From contig JAEMWC010000097.1 in the NCBI GenBank assembly GCA_016490735.1, forward strand, positions 114,501 to 178,500: a stretch of DNA of 64,000 nucleotides, read 5' to 3'. The first letter of the stretch is position 1, and each line of letters starts with the position of its first letter. The position numbers were made by a program, and so were the translations under genes. The stretch is from Pachyseris speciosa (Eukaryota > Cnidaria > Anthozoa > Scleractinia > Pachyseridae). This document shows positions 32,866 to 44,304 of the stretch, in pieces. Below the pieces are notes generated by a model. The model saw only the letters and a list, made by a program, of their open reading frames with translations. It did not search any database and was not told where the DNA came from.

Positions 32866-34714
32866 CTGACTGAGAATCATGTGATGTCGTACTTCAACCC
32901 GAGGCTCAAGACTGAAGTGATAGTCGACGCAAGTCCCGTCGGACTTGGATGTCTGCTGGTACAGGACGCTTAAGTCATCTTCTATGCGAACCGAGCTGTT
33001 AGCGATGTCGAGCACAGATATTCTCAGACTGAGGGAAATGGTGGGAGTAGTTTGGGCTGTTGAACATTTTCATCTTTACCTGTACGGTTCGAGGTTCACG
33101 ATCGCCACGGATCACAAGCCACTCCCCGGGATCTTCAACAGCCCGCATTGGCAGATGGAAGCTGAGGCTCATGCCCTACGACTGTGAGCTCATCTACCGA
33201 CTCGAAAAAGACGCCGAGAACCCGGCCGACTTCATGAGTCGCCATCCGAGTGCCACTGATTTCGAAGAACGCAACATTGCAGAGGACTATGTTAATTATG
33301 TATGCAACCAAGCCGTATCAAAAGCGATGACACTGCAAGAAATCAAGTCAGCGACGGAGAAGGACTCCTCACTCCAGGCGCTTATCAAGGCCATAGAAAC
33401 TGATCAGTGGACAGACCCCAAAGTACAAGACTACAAGAAAGTAAAGGAAGAGCTATTGGTCTACAAGGGAACAATACTGAAGGGAAACAGGATCGTAGTC
33501 CCTGACATACTGAGGGATAGAGCTGTAGATCTAGCACTCGTTGGACACCAGGGAATTGTAAAGACAAAGTGCCTCATCAGAGAGAAGGTCTGGTTTCCCG
33601 GTGTAGACAAGATGGTGAAGGAGAAAGTTGACAGCTGTTTACCATACCAAGCAGCAACTAGCGATGGACTTCCTAGGACCACTCCCTTCTGGAGACTATC
33701 TCAATGTTGTCATTGACGAATACAGCCGTTTTCCAGAAGTGGAAATTGTCACGTCCACTTCAGCCAGATCCACCATTCCAAAGCTCGATGCAATTTTCGC
33801 AAGGCAAGGGATTCCTGATGTGTTGAAGAGCGGCAATGGACCTCCCTTCAACGGCGTGGATTTCAAGAACTTTGCTGAGCATTTAGGTTTCCAACACCGC
33901 AAGATTACATCTCTTTGGCCAAGGGCAAATGGCAGTGCAGAACGTTCATGCCAACACTAGAGAAATGCGTGAGAACCGCCACTATTGAGCACAAGAACTG
34001 GAAACAAGAGCTCAACAAATTTCTACGGCAGTATCGGGCGACACCTCACTCGACTACTGGTATCTCACCATGCGAAGCACTAAGCCACAGGAAGCTGAAG
34101 ACTACTCTACCAGAAGTGGCATCACCAGCACCAGCTCGCAAACAAACCATTCTTGAGACACAGAGGAACCTGGCAGAGAGAGACGCAGAACAAAAGAAGA
34201 AAATGAAGACGTATGCAGCCCAAAACCTAGGTGTAAGAGAGAGCTAGATCAAGCTGGGAGATACAGTTTTAATCAAGCAACCCAAGACTAACAAGCTAAG
34301 TACCCCGTTCAGTCCATTACCTCTTGTAGTTGAAGAGAAAAAGGGATCTATGGTTACTGCAAGCGACGGACACAAGACCGTGACGCGTAACTCGTCAATG
34401 TTCAAAGTCATCCCCAGTCACATCAAGAATGCTGGAAAACTTAACGAAGAGGTAGAAGAAGATGTATCATCAGACCCCGAACCACAGGAAGTTCCGGCAT
34501 TGGACAGAGTTCCTAGGTCCCCAAGTCCTGTGGCAGGCCTGCGACGGTCACAAAGGCAGAGAAGGCCTCCTGCAAGACTTGCAGAATACGTTCTACTCGT
34601 CCACAAGAACTAGACACTGATAGTATGCAATGAACTTGTGACTCTGTGACATTGTTCTATTTTTGTTGTCTATTTTAACTATTACTGATAGTTCATAAAC
34701 AAGTAGGGGAGAGA

Positions 34715-35325
34715 TGTAGTGTTTTCATAACTTGTCAATCATTTATGCAAATGACCACGCGGTCTACGCGACACAGCGCTTTTTGTATCTCGCCACCATG
34801 CCCGTGTAGTAATTACAGTCGCGTTAAAACAAGAGCTTCTGAGTGTTTATTTAAGCGTAAACACCACAATCACAACACGCTATATTGGCCTCCTAAACGA
34901 GAACTTAATTGTGACGTTTTGGTCTACAAAGGCATGTTTTTGTGCTCATAAAAAGCAAAATATTCACGCTTACCATCGAATTCAACATGTGACAACGTGG
35001 ACGATCTTACAACAGAATCTCGCGCATGCGCAGCTCGTGACTGTACCCCTTTAAGATCTTGTGAAGTGAGTGCGGTGTACGGTGTTGAAGCTTAACGTGT
35101 GACTGTTTGTTGATGCTAATTGTGGACTAAGGAAAATGAGCTAAAATATAACATCAAGGGGAGAGTAAGATGGAGGGAAGGAGCAGATGGTATTCTCTTT
35201 ACAAAATTACAATCAACATGTCACTACATGTTCTCACTACATGTTTTCCAGAACTTATATACCATTGCTATTATAATTAAAATAGTAAATAAAGAGTTCT
35301 TTTGATCTCTACCAATAATATCCTC
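34715..35325 (+). repeat. Probable 3' LTR of the Ty3 element
   Basis: A purine-rich tract (AAGTAGGGGAGAGA) ends just before TGTAGTG at 34715, the expected TG start of an LTR about 100 bp after the pol stop. A polyadenylation signal AATAAA lies at about 35287-35292. The end is set at CCTCA by expectation of a CA end only, as no 5' LTR is in the window. Confidence 0.5.
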
Positions 35326-35469
35326 ATAAAACTCTATAGCAGTTTTGTTAAAAATTCTTGACAATATAACCGTGACCACATGCTAAAAATGTTTATTTGC
35401 ATATTAATCGATCGCTATATAGTTTAAAGTCAACTGGGAAATTTACTGTCTTTGGTTTTTCCTCTTTAA

Positions 35470-35908
35470 AGTGCACCTAACCCCAAAATATTTTTCTTCG
35501 CTTAAATAAAACTTTGCACCTGTTCGCAGCGAATTGCGCCGTTTTGCGCTTTTCAAAACCAAATATTGATTTTTATAGCCTTTAAAATGTTACGAAATCT
35601 AGCAATTATCCGTCCCACGGCCGGGCTAGTAAGGGGCATGGGTTTATTCCTTGCATGACGCCACAAACTGATTTGCATCGCATTAAATCTTTGTAAACAT
35701 GCGTGCAAAGCAGTTTGTGACGTCAAGTAAGGAATAGACCCATTCCCCTTACTAGCTCGGCCATGGAACAGATGATGGCTAGATTTCGTAACTTTTACAA
35801 CCTATAAAAAGTCAAGATTTAGTTTAAAAGGTGCAAAAAGGCACAATGCGTTTCGAACAGGTGTAAAGTATTCTTTAAGCGAAAATATATTTTGGGGTTA
35901 GATGCACT
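35470..35908. mobile_element. TTAA-flanked foldback MITE (439 bp)
   Basis: The ends AGTGCACCTAACCCCAAAAT and its complement at the right (TTTTGGGGTTAGATGCACT) continue inward as long imperfect arms, with further pairs such as CTAGTAAGGGG and CCCCTTACTAG. The centre is near 35690. TTAA lies at 35466-35469 and 35909-35912. Confidence 0.85.
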
Positions 35909-36447
35909 TTAAAGGCAGCGCAAGGAAGAGGGAGGTAAAGGAGGGAGGCCTGCGCACGTTTAACGGACATCAAAAAGTAAAAATAACGCTATAAAGTTCC
36001 ATGTTCACGTCTTACGCAAATAACGAAGAAAATGCACTCATGCTCACTTTATTGTATTTTCACTGGTCAAGAAAAATTAAGAACGCTTAATCCCGTATCA
36101 CGCAGTAACCCCTCCTCCCTTTTACAACCTATAAAAAGTCAAGATTTAGTTTAAAAGGTGCAAAAAGGCACAATGCGTTTCGAACAGGTGTAAAGTATTC
36201 TTTAAGCGAAAATATATTTTGGGGTTAGATGCACTTTAAAGGCAGCGCAAGGAAGAGGGAGGTAAAGGAGGGAGGCCTGCGCACGTTTAACGGACATCAA
36301 AAAGTAAAAATAACGCTATAAAGTTCCATGTTCACGTCTTACGCAAATAACGAAGAAAATGCACTCATGCTCACTTTATTGTATTTTCACTGGTCAAGAA
36401 AAATTAAGAACGCTTAATCCCGTATCACGCAGTAACCCCTCCTCCCT
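35792..36447. repeat. Near-perfect tandem duplication, unit 327 bp
   Basis: 35792-36118 is followed by an apparently identical copy, 36119-36445, with two further shared bases. The unit contains the right part of the MITE at 35470-35908 plus about 205 bp of its flank, so the duplication is younger than the MITE insertion. Confidence 0.9.
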
Positions 36448-37286
36448 CAAGGACCCCTATAGCAATGTAGGCGAGGTTTGGATCATGGGGGAAGTCGAAT
36501 CTTGACAAAATTACTGTTTGGGGGGGGGGTGAGGTAGGGTAAATGTTAAAATATATATATATCATATCTGCAATTAATGCTCCCAACCCAAGAACAGTAA
36601 AGAAAATACACAGTAGCAAGTTTGTGGGATAAAGGGAGTTGGGGACAAAGTGCTCCAGAAAAAATTTCTGCACAGGTCAAGACTACAAACTAACACTACA
36701 TGGCAAAGAGGTCACAATCCTCTCCAGCCAGGGGGTCATAATCCCCTAACCCTCTCAGGGGGTCGTAATCCCCGCTAGAGAGGTCCTTATCCTATCCGAG
36801 TTAGGGAGCTGAAGGAGAGGTCATAATCCTCTCAAGCCAGGGAGTCAAAATCCCCCAACCCTCTCCAAAGGGGTCAAGATCCCCAATGAAAGAGGTCCTT
36901 ATCCTAACAGATTTTCACCTCGTTGCTATGGTAACAATTTTGAAATAAGTGAGTCTATGGGGCAAAGTGTGACCTGTATGGGAGCACTTCATCCCCAAAA
37001 ATACACACAGTGTATTCCCCAAGACGAACCACAAACCAAGGTTGATACTAAACCTGTTAACACCGTCACTCCTAAGAGTGATTGATATGCTATTTCTCCT
37101 TACAAATGAAAAGGAAATCGTAAGGCAAATAGGTGAGGAGGAAACCATAGACTAGGGGTTATCTGAAAACACCGTAATGAAAGCAGTAGGGGTTTGATGG
37201 CAGTCAGTGAGGAGAATCAGAGAGATCAAGAGAGCAAAAGGTTGAATCGGTCAGAAGTCGGTTTGGTACAAGACTAGAACTCATCC
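36448..37286. other. Non-coding stretch with a cluster of short hairpins
   Basis: Between about 36704 and 36912, two copies (period about 113 bp) contain a series of small imperfect palindromes of the form GAGGTCATAATCCTC, GGGGTCGTAATCCCC and AGGTCCTTATCCT. A poly-G run lies at 36528. No gene was recognised. Confidence 0.55.
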
Positions 37287-37501
37287 TAATCCTTTCACCA
37301 CCAAGGGGGACTTTATAGATTTTACTCTGTCTAACACCAGATGATTTTACTCGTCAAAGCGGAGGCCTTTGGCGGTGAAAGGGTTAAAACCTATCTCCTT
37401 AACCCTTTCACCACCAAGGGGGACTTTATAGATTTTACTCTTGTCTAACGCCAGACGATTTTACTCGTCAAAAGGGGAGGCCTTTGGTGGTGAAAGGGCT
37501 A
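37287..37501. repeat. Two tandem copies of a ~100-bp TIR element
   Basis: Each copy (37287-37385 and 37399-37501) starts with AACCCTTTCACCACCAAGGG or a close variant and ends with the complement CCTTTGG(C/T)GGTGAAAGGG. This looks like a very short MITE that landed twice or was duplicated. It lies just beyond the 3' end of the DIRS-type element. Confidence 0.7.
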
Positions 37502-37534
37502 AGAACAAAGGCAAAATAATGTACAGTATAGAGC

Positions 37535-38480
37535 CTAATTAAACATGTCCTTAAGAAGCTTACTGGAGACTTCTGACAAAAGTGGATGGGGGCATCTAAT
37601 GTATCTTTGATAGCAATCTGAAGACCAGCGCCCTAAGGTCTTAATTAACCAGGGGGGGAGGCCCACAGAGGCTGCAGTGGTAGCGGCCCCTATTCTATAA
37701 CTGTGGCCAGCATATAGCGTAGGGTTGAGGCCAGACATGGCTAGGAGAGATCTAGTTTCAGAAGTTAAAGCATCTTTGGTTAGTGGGGTGCCAGACTCAT
37801 ACTGAAAGAGGGGCCCCGGGGTGTTGGTTCTTGCCTTCAGGTACATCTTCATTGCTTTCACAGGGCAGATAGGCTGATTCGTTTTCCCAATTAGGATGGT
37901 ATGGCCAACCCGAAATGGGTCGCACTTGGCAATCTTCACCTGAATAGACATGTAATCTAGGTGGCTCAAAGTTGGAAGGAAGCGTACATCGCTTGGGGAG
38001 AGATGTATTTCAAGAGAATACTTTGAGTTACAAGTCAATTCACCAAGACGCATGAAACCAAAGAAAGCCAGGGTCATGGCCGCCCAGATCATAAGGGAAT
38101 CATAGTTAGAAGTATGTGGGATGGCAAGAAGGCAGAAAAATAGATTGAGGTGATGGATTGTAATAGGTAGACGGACTCTTGTAGAGCAGCCCTGTGACCG
38201 TTTGATGCCTTTGCAGATCAGCTGTAGGCGGGGATACTTTTTAAGATCTAAATCATAGCCATTCCGGATGTGCAAATGGCGGACAGCAGCAAGGTAACTC
38301 TTGATAGAGGAGTACTTAATTGACCGTGCCAAGTAGGCAGCATATTGAACAAGAGTGCTTTCATCCACTGGCAAGAACTTACCAATAGAAGGTCGATAGA
38401 GAAGACAGAATGTTAGAAATCTCTTTTCCGCCGAGGTATAAGTCTGTTTTGTTGATGCTGCAATGGATAAGTCCAGGTAA
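37535..38480 (-). CDS. DIRS-type tyrosine recombinase
   Basis: The catalytic domain of a phage-integrase-family recombinase, used by DIRS elements to insert circular DNA. Visible catalytic residues are Arg in FMRLGELTC, HxxR in AGHSYRIGAATTA, Trp in LGRWSSD and Tyr in YQRYIR. An N-terminal SAM-like part (YLARSIKYSSIKSYLAAVRH) precedes them. The frame from 38374 to the stop at 37535 is intact (279 codons) and is open further upstream to about 38480, so this gene alone could still be functional. Confidence 0.85.
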
Positions 38481-38496
38481 TAGCTGATGTCAACAT

Positions 38497-40360
38497 TCAG
38501 ATCTCCAGGAGTATGGATGGTACTGGACAGGGGGCTTGCTCGGCATGTGGTGCTAAAGACCGAAATCTCTCCATCTGAAAGCGAGAAATGGAGTCTGCAA
38601 TCTCATTCTTTTTCCCTTCTATGTGCATGATCTTAAGATAAGAATTGTGTTCGAGAGTGAGAAGTGTTAAATGCCGCACCAGATCCATTACCCTTGGGAT
38701 ACGAGACCGTTTTGAGTTGACAATGTGAACTACGGACTCATTATCACAGTAAAAGATGATGCGTTTGTTGGCAAAAGCATCCCCCCACAAGTGAAGGCAA
38801 CGACGATGGCAAAGAGTTCTTGCCAAGCAATGCTTATGCCTGGCTGGCCTATCTGTTGATGTCTTTGCCAGCAACCCTGAAACCATTTCCGCCCAAAGAT
38901 CCCTCCAAAGCCCAAGGCACCCGAGGCATCAGTGTAGAGTTCTAAAGAAACAGAGTCTACCCATGAAGTTGATAAGAAAAAGGCAGCCCCGTTCCAGTGA
39001 GAAATGAATTTTTTCCAAGTTAGAAGATCCTTGAAAAACCCTGAACTTAATTTAATGTGGTGGTGGGGTTGGGTAACATTACAAGTAAGCTTGACCATAC
39101 GTTGCAAGAAGGGTCTTCCTGGAGGTACGACTTTGCATGCAAAATTTAAGGTGCCTATCAGTGACTGCAATTCCTTAAATGTGCAGGATTTCCTGCATTC
39201 AAAGGAAGCAAGAGATCTCTGGATCCGCTCGACTTTGTCGGGGGGTAGCCTGGCCTCCATCTTGTCTGAATCAAGGATAATGCCCATGAACTCCAAGACT
39301 TTGTCTGGGCCTTGGGTTTTGTTAGTTGCAACAGGGATACCAATATTTCGGAATGTGAGAAGCATGCTGGACAAGCTCACCTGACAGGCCTGGTTGAACG
39401 GGGGAGAGGGTTAGGCAGGTTCAACAATTAGGAAATCATCGAGAATATGGCAGACAAAAGAGATATAGCACTGATTCAGAAGGATCCACTCGACAGCATC
39501 TGACAACATATTAAAGAGAAAGGGGGCACTTCTTAACCCAAATGGAAGAACTTTGTCATAATAATATTTGCCATCCCAAAACATGCCAAAGAGCTCATAG
39601 TCTGAGGGTTTTAGAGGAAAAAGTCGAAAGGCCGACTCAATGTCAGTTTTGGCAAGAAAACAGCCTCTGCCATGACGGAGAATTCCGCAGATAACATTGT
39701 CAATGGTAACATACTGCAAGCTATGGTCCTCTTTTGAGATTGAGTAATTGATGCTTGTAACTCCAGACTTGGGAAAGGAGAGGTGAAATATTGTTCGGAA
39801 CTTAGTGGAGTGCTTCTTAGGCACTAGCCCTATAGGGGATACTTGCAAATTGGGAAACGGTGGAGTGGAAAAGGGGCCAGCTACCCTCCCTAAGGCGACT
39901 TCTTTAGCCAAATTTTCAGTAACAATTTCGGGCTGTGCTAAGGCTATGGGTAAATTAGGTGAAAATCTAGCAATGCGGGAGCCATTATACCCAATATCTG
40001 CCCAGTTTTCAGATAACTACACAATTTGGAGACAAAGATGCGATCAGGGTGCTCCCTAAGTGCTTTATCGAGTTCACTAACATTGATAGGTGTGGGGAGG
40101 GGTGACATATGTTCCTCACTTGTGTCTACGGGAGGAACTGGACTTAAAGTTCCCTCGGTCCTTGTCTTTGTCCCTAACACCCTCTTGCTCTCGGTGTTTG
40201 GAAAGGGAGGGGCATTCGCACCCAGGGTGAGCCCCGCTGCACCGGTTGCAGATGTGCTTGTACTTGCACACATCTCTAGTGCATGATGCAAACCTGTTGT
40301 AGTTAATGCAGGTGCCCCCATATGATCCCCCTGAATTGGCACTACTGCTTGAGGGTCCAT
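38497..40360 (-). pseudogene. DIRS-type reverse transcriptase-RNase H, frameshifted
   Basis: RT motifs in order: FLAKTDIESAFRLFPL (about 39665), LPFGLRSAPFLFN (about 39550) and HILDDFL (the catalytic DD, about 39435). The RNase H part has LELYTDASGALGFGG (about 38930), an ELFAI helix (38810) and a CDNESVV motif (about 38740). The N-terminal part (INVSELDKALREHPDRIFV) overlaps the gag end in a different frame. One stop and two frameshifts make it inactive. Confidence 0.8.
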
Positions 40361-41444
40361 TAGTGAAAAGAGGATATTCCTCTCTCAATACTGCTGAGGG
40401 TACTGTAAAAATAGTAAGCCATAATTGGCTGTCAAGTGTGGACCATACTAGTGATTTGTTTTTGCTTGCCTTCTGCCTAAACGTATAGTCATATATGACC
40501 CATCCCAGCCCCTTGTGTACCCGGGCGGCGTACCTAATGAGGCTTAAGTATTGCAGTAATTCTTGTGACCGCAAGGGGAATTTCTCAATAAAAACACTTA
40601 AATACAGTGTAAATGCGTTAGTCCACTGTCCAATGTCCGTTATGGACGTGGATGCTTTCGTTTTCTTTGACACCTTGATAACAGAATTGTCAAGTGACAA
40701 CACGAGGTTGTCCTCTTCGTCATGCAGCGACAGGTTTTTGGGAAGAAGCTTCGAATGGTCAAAGAACTCACTAGATTGGATCTCTTTAACGTAGTTCGCC
40801 GGAATCTCCTGAAAAGGTGCTCCCTGACGGCATGGCGCCAGCGAAAGCGGCCCATCGTTTGGTTGAGGACTCTGTCCAGCTTGTTGATGCTGTTCTTGTG
40901 AGCTTAAAAAAGCAGTACTCCCCGGGATACTTTGGGTCACGGCTTGGGATGTTGGAGTTGCAGCAGGTGAAGACGGTGCCTGTATATGTGACTTAGTAGC
41001 TCCAATGGCTGCGAGAGCGGCCTCTCTTACAATATCTCTGGCCGCGGCTGTAACGGAGTCTTGAACCAGTCGCTTGATTTCGGTGATTTGTTCCACTGTG
41101 AATGCAGCAGGCTGCACGCGCTGCTGAACAGGAGGGCTTGTAGAGGGTAAATGTCGGTCTGCCGTTTGATCGTTGGATTCGTCTACCCGCGCAATGCCAA
41201 CGTTTTTTAGTCTGTTTTCTAGAGCCGTGCGACGACCATTTGCAGGAAGGCAGTTGCGTCGACAAAGTTCTTGTAATTGTGCAGTGGTCAGATGTCGAAA
41301 GATGGCGGTACCGAACAACATATTTGTTTGGCCATTTTCATCGCCGGTGCGGTTCCGACCAGTCCGTGCAGGCGGCATAATGCGGCGGCAGGTAAGGAAC
41401 TTCACTCCTAAACCGATTAAGGAGCGTAGCTTGTGAAGGAACAC
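40116..41444 (-). CDS. DIRS-type gag-like protein with SAP motif
   Basis: An open frame of 442 codons. Near residue 52 a SAP-like motif (LTTAQLQELCRRNCLPANGR) suggests DNA binding. The middle is Gln/Pro/Ser-rich. Near residues 385-415 a Cys/His cluster (CTRDVCKYKHICNRC then HPGC) resembles a zinc knuckle. A Lys/Arg/Ser-rich tail follows. The first in-frame ATG may lie further inside (MPPARTG). Confidence 0.75.
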   Translation of the reverse strand: MFLHKLRSLIGLGVKFLTCRRIMPPARTGRNRTGDENGQTNMLFGTAIFRHLTTAQLQELCRRNCLPANGRRTALENRLKNVGIARVDESNDQTADRHLPSTSPPVQQRVQPAAFTVEQITEIKRLVQDSVTAAARDIVREAALAAIGATKSHIQAPSSPAATPTSQAVTQSIPGSTAFLSSQEQHQQAGQSPQPNDGPLSLAPCRQGAPFQEIPANYVKEIQSSEFFDHSKLLPKNLSLHDEEDNLVLSLDNSVIKVSKKTKASTSITDIGQWTNAFTLYLSVFIEKFPLRSQELLQYLSLIRYAARVHKGLGWVIYDYTFRQKASKNKSLVWSTLDSQLWLTIFTVPSAVLREEYPLFTNGPSSSSANSGGSYGGTCINYNRFASCTRDVCKYKHICNRCSGAHPGCECPSLSKHREQEGVRDKDKDRGNFKSSSSRRHK

Positions 41445-41944
41445 CAGTACTTCAAGGTAAACTTGAGTAGAAAATAGAAATGTTTTTTTGCAGAGGCTAA
41501 AGTGAACAAACTAAGCTGAAACACATGGCAGGGATGAATCGGGTGAATCACTATGGCAACGCACGTGCATAAAAGCAGCATATGATTGGTCAAATGTGAC
41601 AGGAGATGTTGTTTCCACGTGAGCAACAAATGACCTTTGAATGTGACAGCAGAGCTTTGCCCAGGTAGTATGTCACACAGTGTGATATGTCTTGGTTGTC
41701 CCATTAACTTAAATTTATAAGGGTTATAAATTTGCTGAAAAAGCTTTGCGAGATACAAGCTTAACACGGCATCACCACATAAAGACTTGCTTCTAATGTG
41801 GGCCTTGACTTTGAAGTGAAAGGGACTTCATGAGGCTCCTCTTCCATCTCCTCTTCCGCTTCTTTCTGAATCGAAAAAAAGAAAAGCAATTCATAAAGGG
41901 CCACTGAAGGTATTTCTTGTATTGTTATTACGCTTTACATTAGA

Positions 41945-42000
41945 TAACATAACATAACCAGGAGCCCATTGACATAACATAACATAACATAACATAACAC
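41945..42000. repeat. (ACATA)n short repeat
   Basis: About six ACATA units in a row at 41975-42000 and a shorter cluster just before. Confidence 0.7.
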
Positions 42001-42226
42001 TAATTCAGTTAAAATTTAAAATGTAGATAACAAGAGTATAGAGATGGACCACATTATAATTATATTGTTTTACAACAAATGCAAGGTTCTATAACTAGTC
42101 TCCTGGTATAAACATATACAAAAGGGGGCTAGATCCTGGGACAAGTTTCTGAGAATAGTCTTTCTGAACCTGGCGTGTATGTCATTGGCACGCACACTGC
42201 AAGTTACGAAATGCGGTCAAAGCTTA

Positions 42227-42877
42227 CCAGAGTAAGCATTTCCATCTGTTCAGCAATATTAACGGCCTGGATGGCGACAGATGGTGAAGTTACAGTAGTT
42301 GCTTCTTTCTCGTCTGTAACGAGGGCCCGTAGGGTTTTTCGACATGTTGCGCTAATACCTGAAGGAAATCAAGAGCTGTCAGAAGTTAATTATGTAATTT
42401 GTAAGAAACAACAATAAATTTCGGGTGAGTTGAATAGATAAGCATACAAAAAGTCAATTCACCTGAGCCAACTTGAAGAAACACTCATGTTCTCTTTAAT
42501 ATGATTTGAGAATCACGTTTCCCTATTCCTCTATCTCACTTTGGCCAGGTTCTTTCACTTTTTCCATGATTTGATATTTCAGATGGAACTCTGCACCTCG
42601 TAATAGGGCCTCTCGTCCACCCCAAACCAAGCTTTGCACGATGCGAGGGACATATTGTCATAGAATGTGTGTTGACAGGGGAAGAGAATATGGCTGCTCG
42701 GCTGAGGATTAGGTCAACTTCGTCTTTTGGCCCTGAAAAACCGAAACTGGTTGAATGGTTATCAATCCGCTTTGAACAGGCTAGTCGAGGTATAATTACC
42801 TTTTCGTGTTTTCTGGATCGTCTGTCGAAACCACAGTTTCCTCCAACTACAGCTTTGATCGAGCAGCAGACATCCAT
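42227..42877 (-). CDS. Partial multi-exon gene of unknown function, Cys-containing
   Basis: Two exons fit in frame: 42559-42877 (phase 0 to 1, 106 codons) and 42227-42358 (phase 1 to 1). The first ends with MTICPSHRAKLGLGW and ITRCRVPSEISNHG, a Cys/His pattern that I recall from multi-copy uncharacterised cnidarian proteins. The second begins ISATCRKTLRALVTDEKEA. A further exon may start at about 41867 but its frame is unresolved. The DIRS-type element lies immediately downstream and may have removed the rest. Function unknown; zinc binding is possible. Confidence 0.5.
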
Positions 42878-42962
42878 ATTAAAAAAAAAACCACACAGGA
42901 CGCAGTTGACACAACTGTTTCGAGCTAGTGTTTTGACAGTGTTTCGTGCGAATTTCTATTGA

Positions 42963-43374
42963 CAATTGACGGGCGTCGATAAAGGGGGAACAGGGACCAT
43001 TCGTGAGAATTCCGGAACATCAGTCGATCAATCAGTCAATCCATCAAACAAACAATAGAAATTAATACGAAAGTAAAGAGAAAACAAATAAAATCAAGTT
43101 TCTTAAAAAAAACACTTATAAAGCAATTAATCAACGAATTAAAAAAATGTATAAAGGAAACGTGGGAAATTTTTTTGACTCCGCAGCCTCCAGTCTCTCG
43201 TCAAGGAAAAATCATAACGGGAAACAGAATTGAAAACGATAAGCACCATCTCTTTCGGTTCGTTTTCTGATTTTGGAAAAATCCTTACCTTTATTCATGG
43301 CAAAGGTCATTCCACGCGGTTCCTTCTTCCACAAAGCGAGCAAACAGTGTTTTTATAGATGCTCAGTGTGGTAA
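42963..43374. other. Non-coding stretch outside the palindrome structure
   Basis: AT-rich, with CAATCA words at 43025-43045. No gene or clear repeat was seen. Confidence 0.45.
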
Positions 43375-43759
43375 CGCTTTCCAAAGTATTTTCAGTTTTT
43401 CCAAAATAGAGAATTCCGCAGAATATTATAATTTTGACCTTTTTAAGCGTAATCACTCCGCTAAAAAACCATAAATTTCATGGGAATTATCGTAGGACCC
43501 TTTTTATGTTGAGAAAATAAGCGTTATTTCACGATTTTGGTGGAATAAGAGGTAAAAAAGTATGACTTGCTTTTTCTTATTTTTGAGGACAACAATTTTT
43601 TACCACTTTCTTGTCATTGGAAGTTGTTAAAACTGGTGGACATCAACAAAATATAGTTTTGCTGCATTCAACTTTTTCTATTTTTTTGCGGATAGGCAAA
43701 TTTGTTCCTCACAAATCAACAATATATAGATAACCTGCACATTGCTCTTTTTATTTGGG

Positions 43760-44270
43760 AAGCAAGGCACCGAATTTCGGATGGCTTGATTTTGACTCCG
43801 CTGAAATCATGAAAAATCTCTTGTTATCTGAATTCAAAAATCAAGGGTCCGAAATTCGGACCCTTGCTTTTTATTCCGCTGAAATCGCAAAAAAGTATCT
43901 TGATATCTGTGTTCAAAAAGCGGGGGTCCGAAATTCGGACCCTTGCTTTTTATTCCGCTGAAATCGCAAAAAAGTATCTTGATATCTGTGTTCAAAAAGC
44001 AAGGGTCCGAAATTCGGACCCTTGCTTTTTACTCCGTTGAAATCGTAAAAAAATAGCCTGTTGTCTTGGGTTCAAAACGCAAGGGTCCGAAATTCGGACC
44101 CCTGCCTTTTACTCCGCTAAAATCGTGAAAAATGTCCTGTTATCTCTGTTCAGAAAGCAAGGGTCCGAAATTCGGACCCTTATACTTTTTACTCCGCTGA
44201 AATCTTGCATGAAAAAATTTCTTGTTGTCTAGCTCTTGGTTCAGAAAGCAACGATCATAAGTTTGGAATC
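43760..44270. repeat. Palindrome array A, five intact sites, 79-bp period
   Basis: GGGTCCGAAATTCGGACCC starts at 43845, 43924, 44003, 44083 and 44161, with a degenerate site at about 43766 and another near 44250. The spacer carries the consensus words TTTTTA(T/C)TCCGCTGAAATC and GTTCA-AAAGCAAG. It is not a CRISPR array: the genome is eukaryotic, the spacers are repeats of each other, and the palindrome is self-complementary. Confidence 0.9.
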
Positions 44271-44304
44271 GCCTGAATTCCTCAATAACGTACGTAGCGC
44301 TGTA

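Larger units (their letters stand above)
32221..34613 (+). mobile_element. Ty3-type LTR retrotransposon, broken pol
   Basis: Pol domains appear in the usual order: the end of the reverse transcriptase and thumb (32221-32640; KCSFSKSEIKLYGHIFS), RNase H (about 32870-33230; DASPVGLG), the integrase zinc region (about 33520-33640) and the integrase core (about 33655-33960), then a C-terminal tail to the stop at 34613. Frames change several times, and stops break RNase H and the end of the core. The second catalytic Asp of integrase is Gly (KSGNGPPF instead of a D before N). A 225-bp insertion with a hammerhead ribozyme splits RT from RNase H. Gag, protease and the 5' LTR are missing. A dead copy. 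Confidence 0.85.
37535..41444 (-). mobile_element. DIRS-type tyrosine-recombinase retrotransposon
   Basis: On the minus strand the order is gag (41444-40116), reverse transcriptase plus RNase H (about 40360-38497) and tyrosine recombinase (about 38480-37535). This gene order with a tyrosine recombinase instead of an integrase defines the DIRS order. The RT frame starts overlapping the gag end in another frame. It has one frameshift near 40005, one stop at 39411 and one frameshift near 38770; gag and recombinase are open. It sits just beyond a partial host gene (42227-42877). Terminal and internal complementary repeats were not located. Confidence 0.85.

Noticed and set aside
41173..41436. Plus-strand frames over the DIRS gag
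   Set aside because: They are antisense to a longer frame with SAP and Cys/His motifs.
43845..44180. CRISPR-like array
   Set aside because: Repeats are palindromic, spacers are near-copies of each other, no cas genes exist and the genome is eukaryotic.
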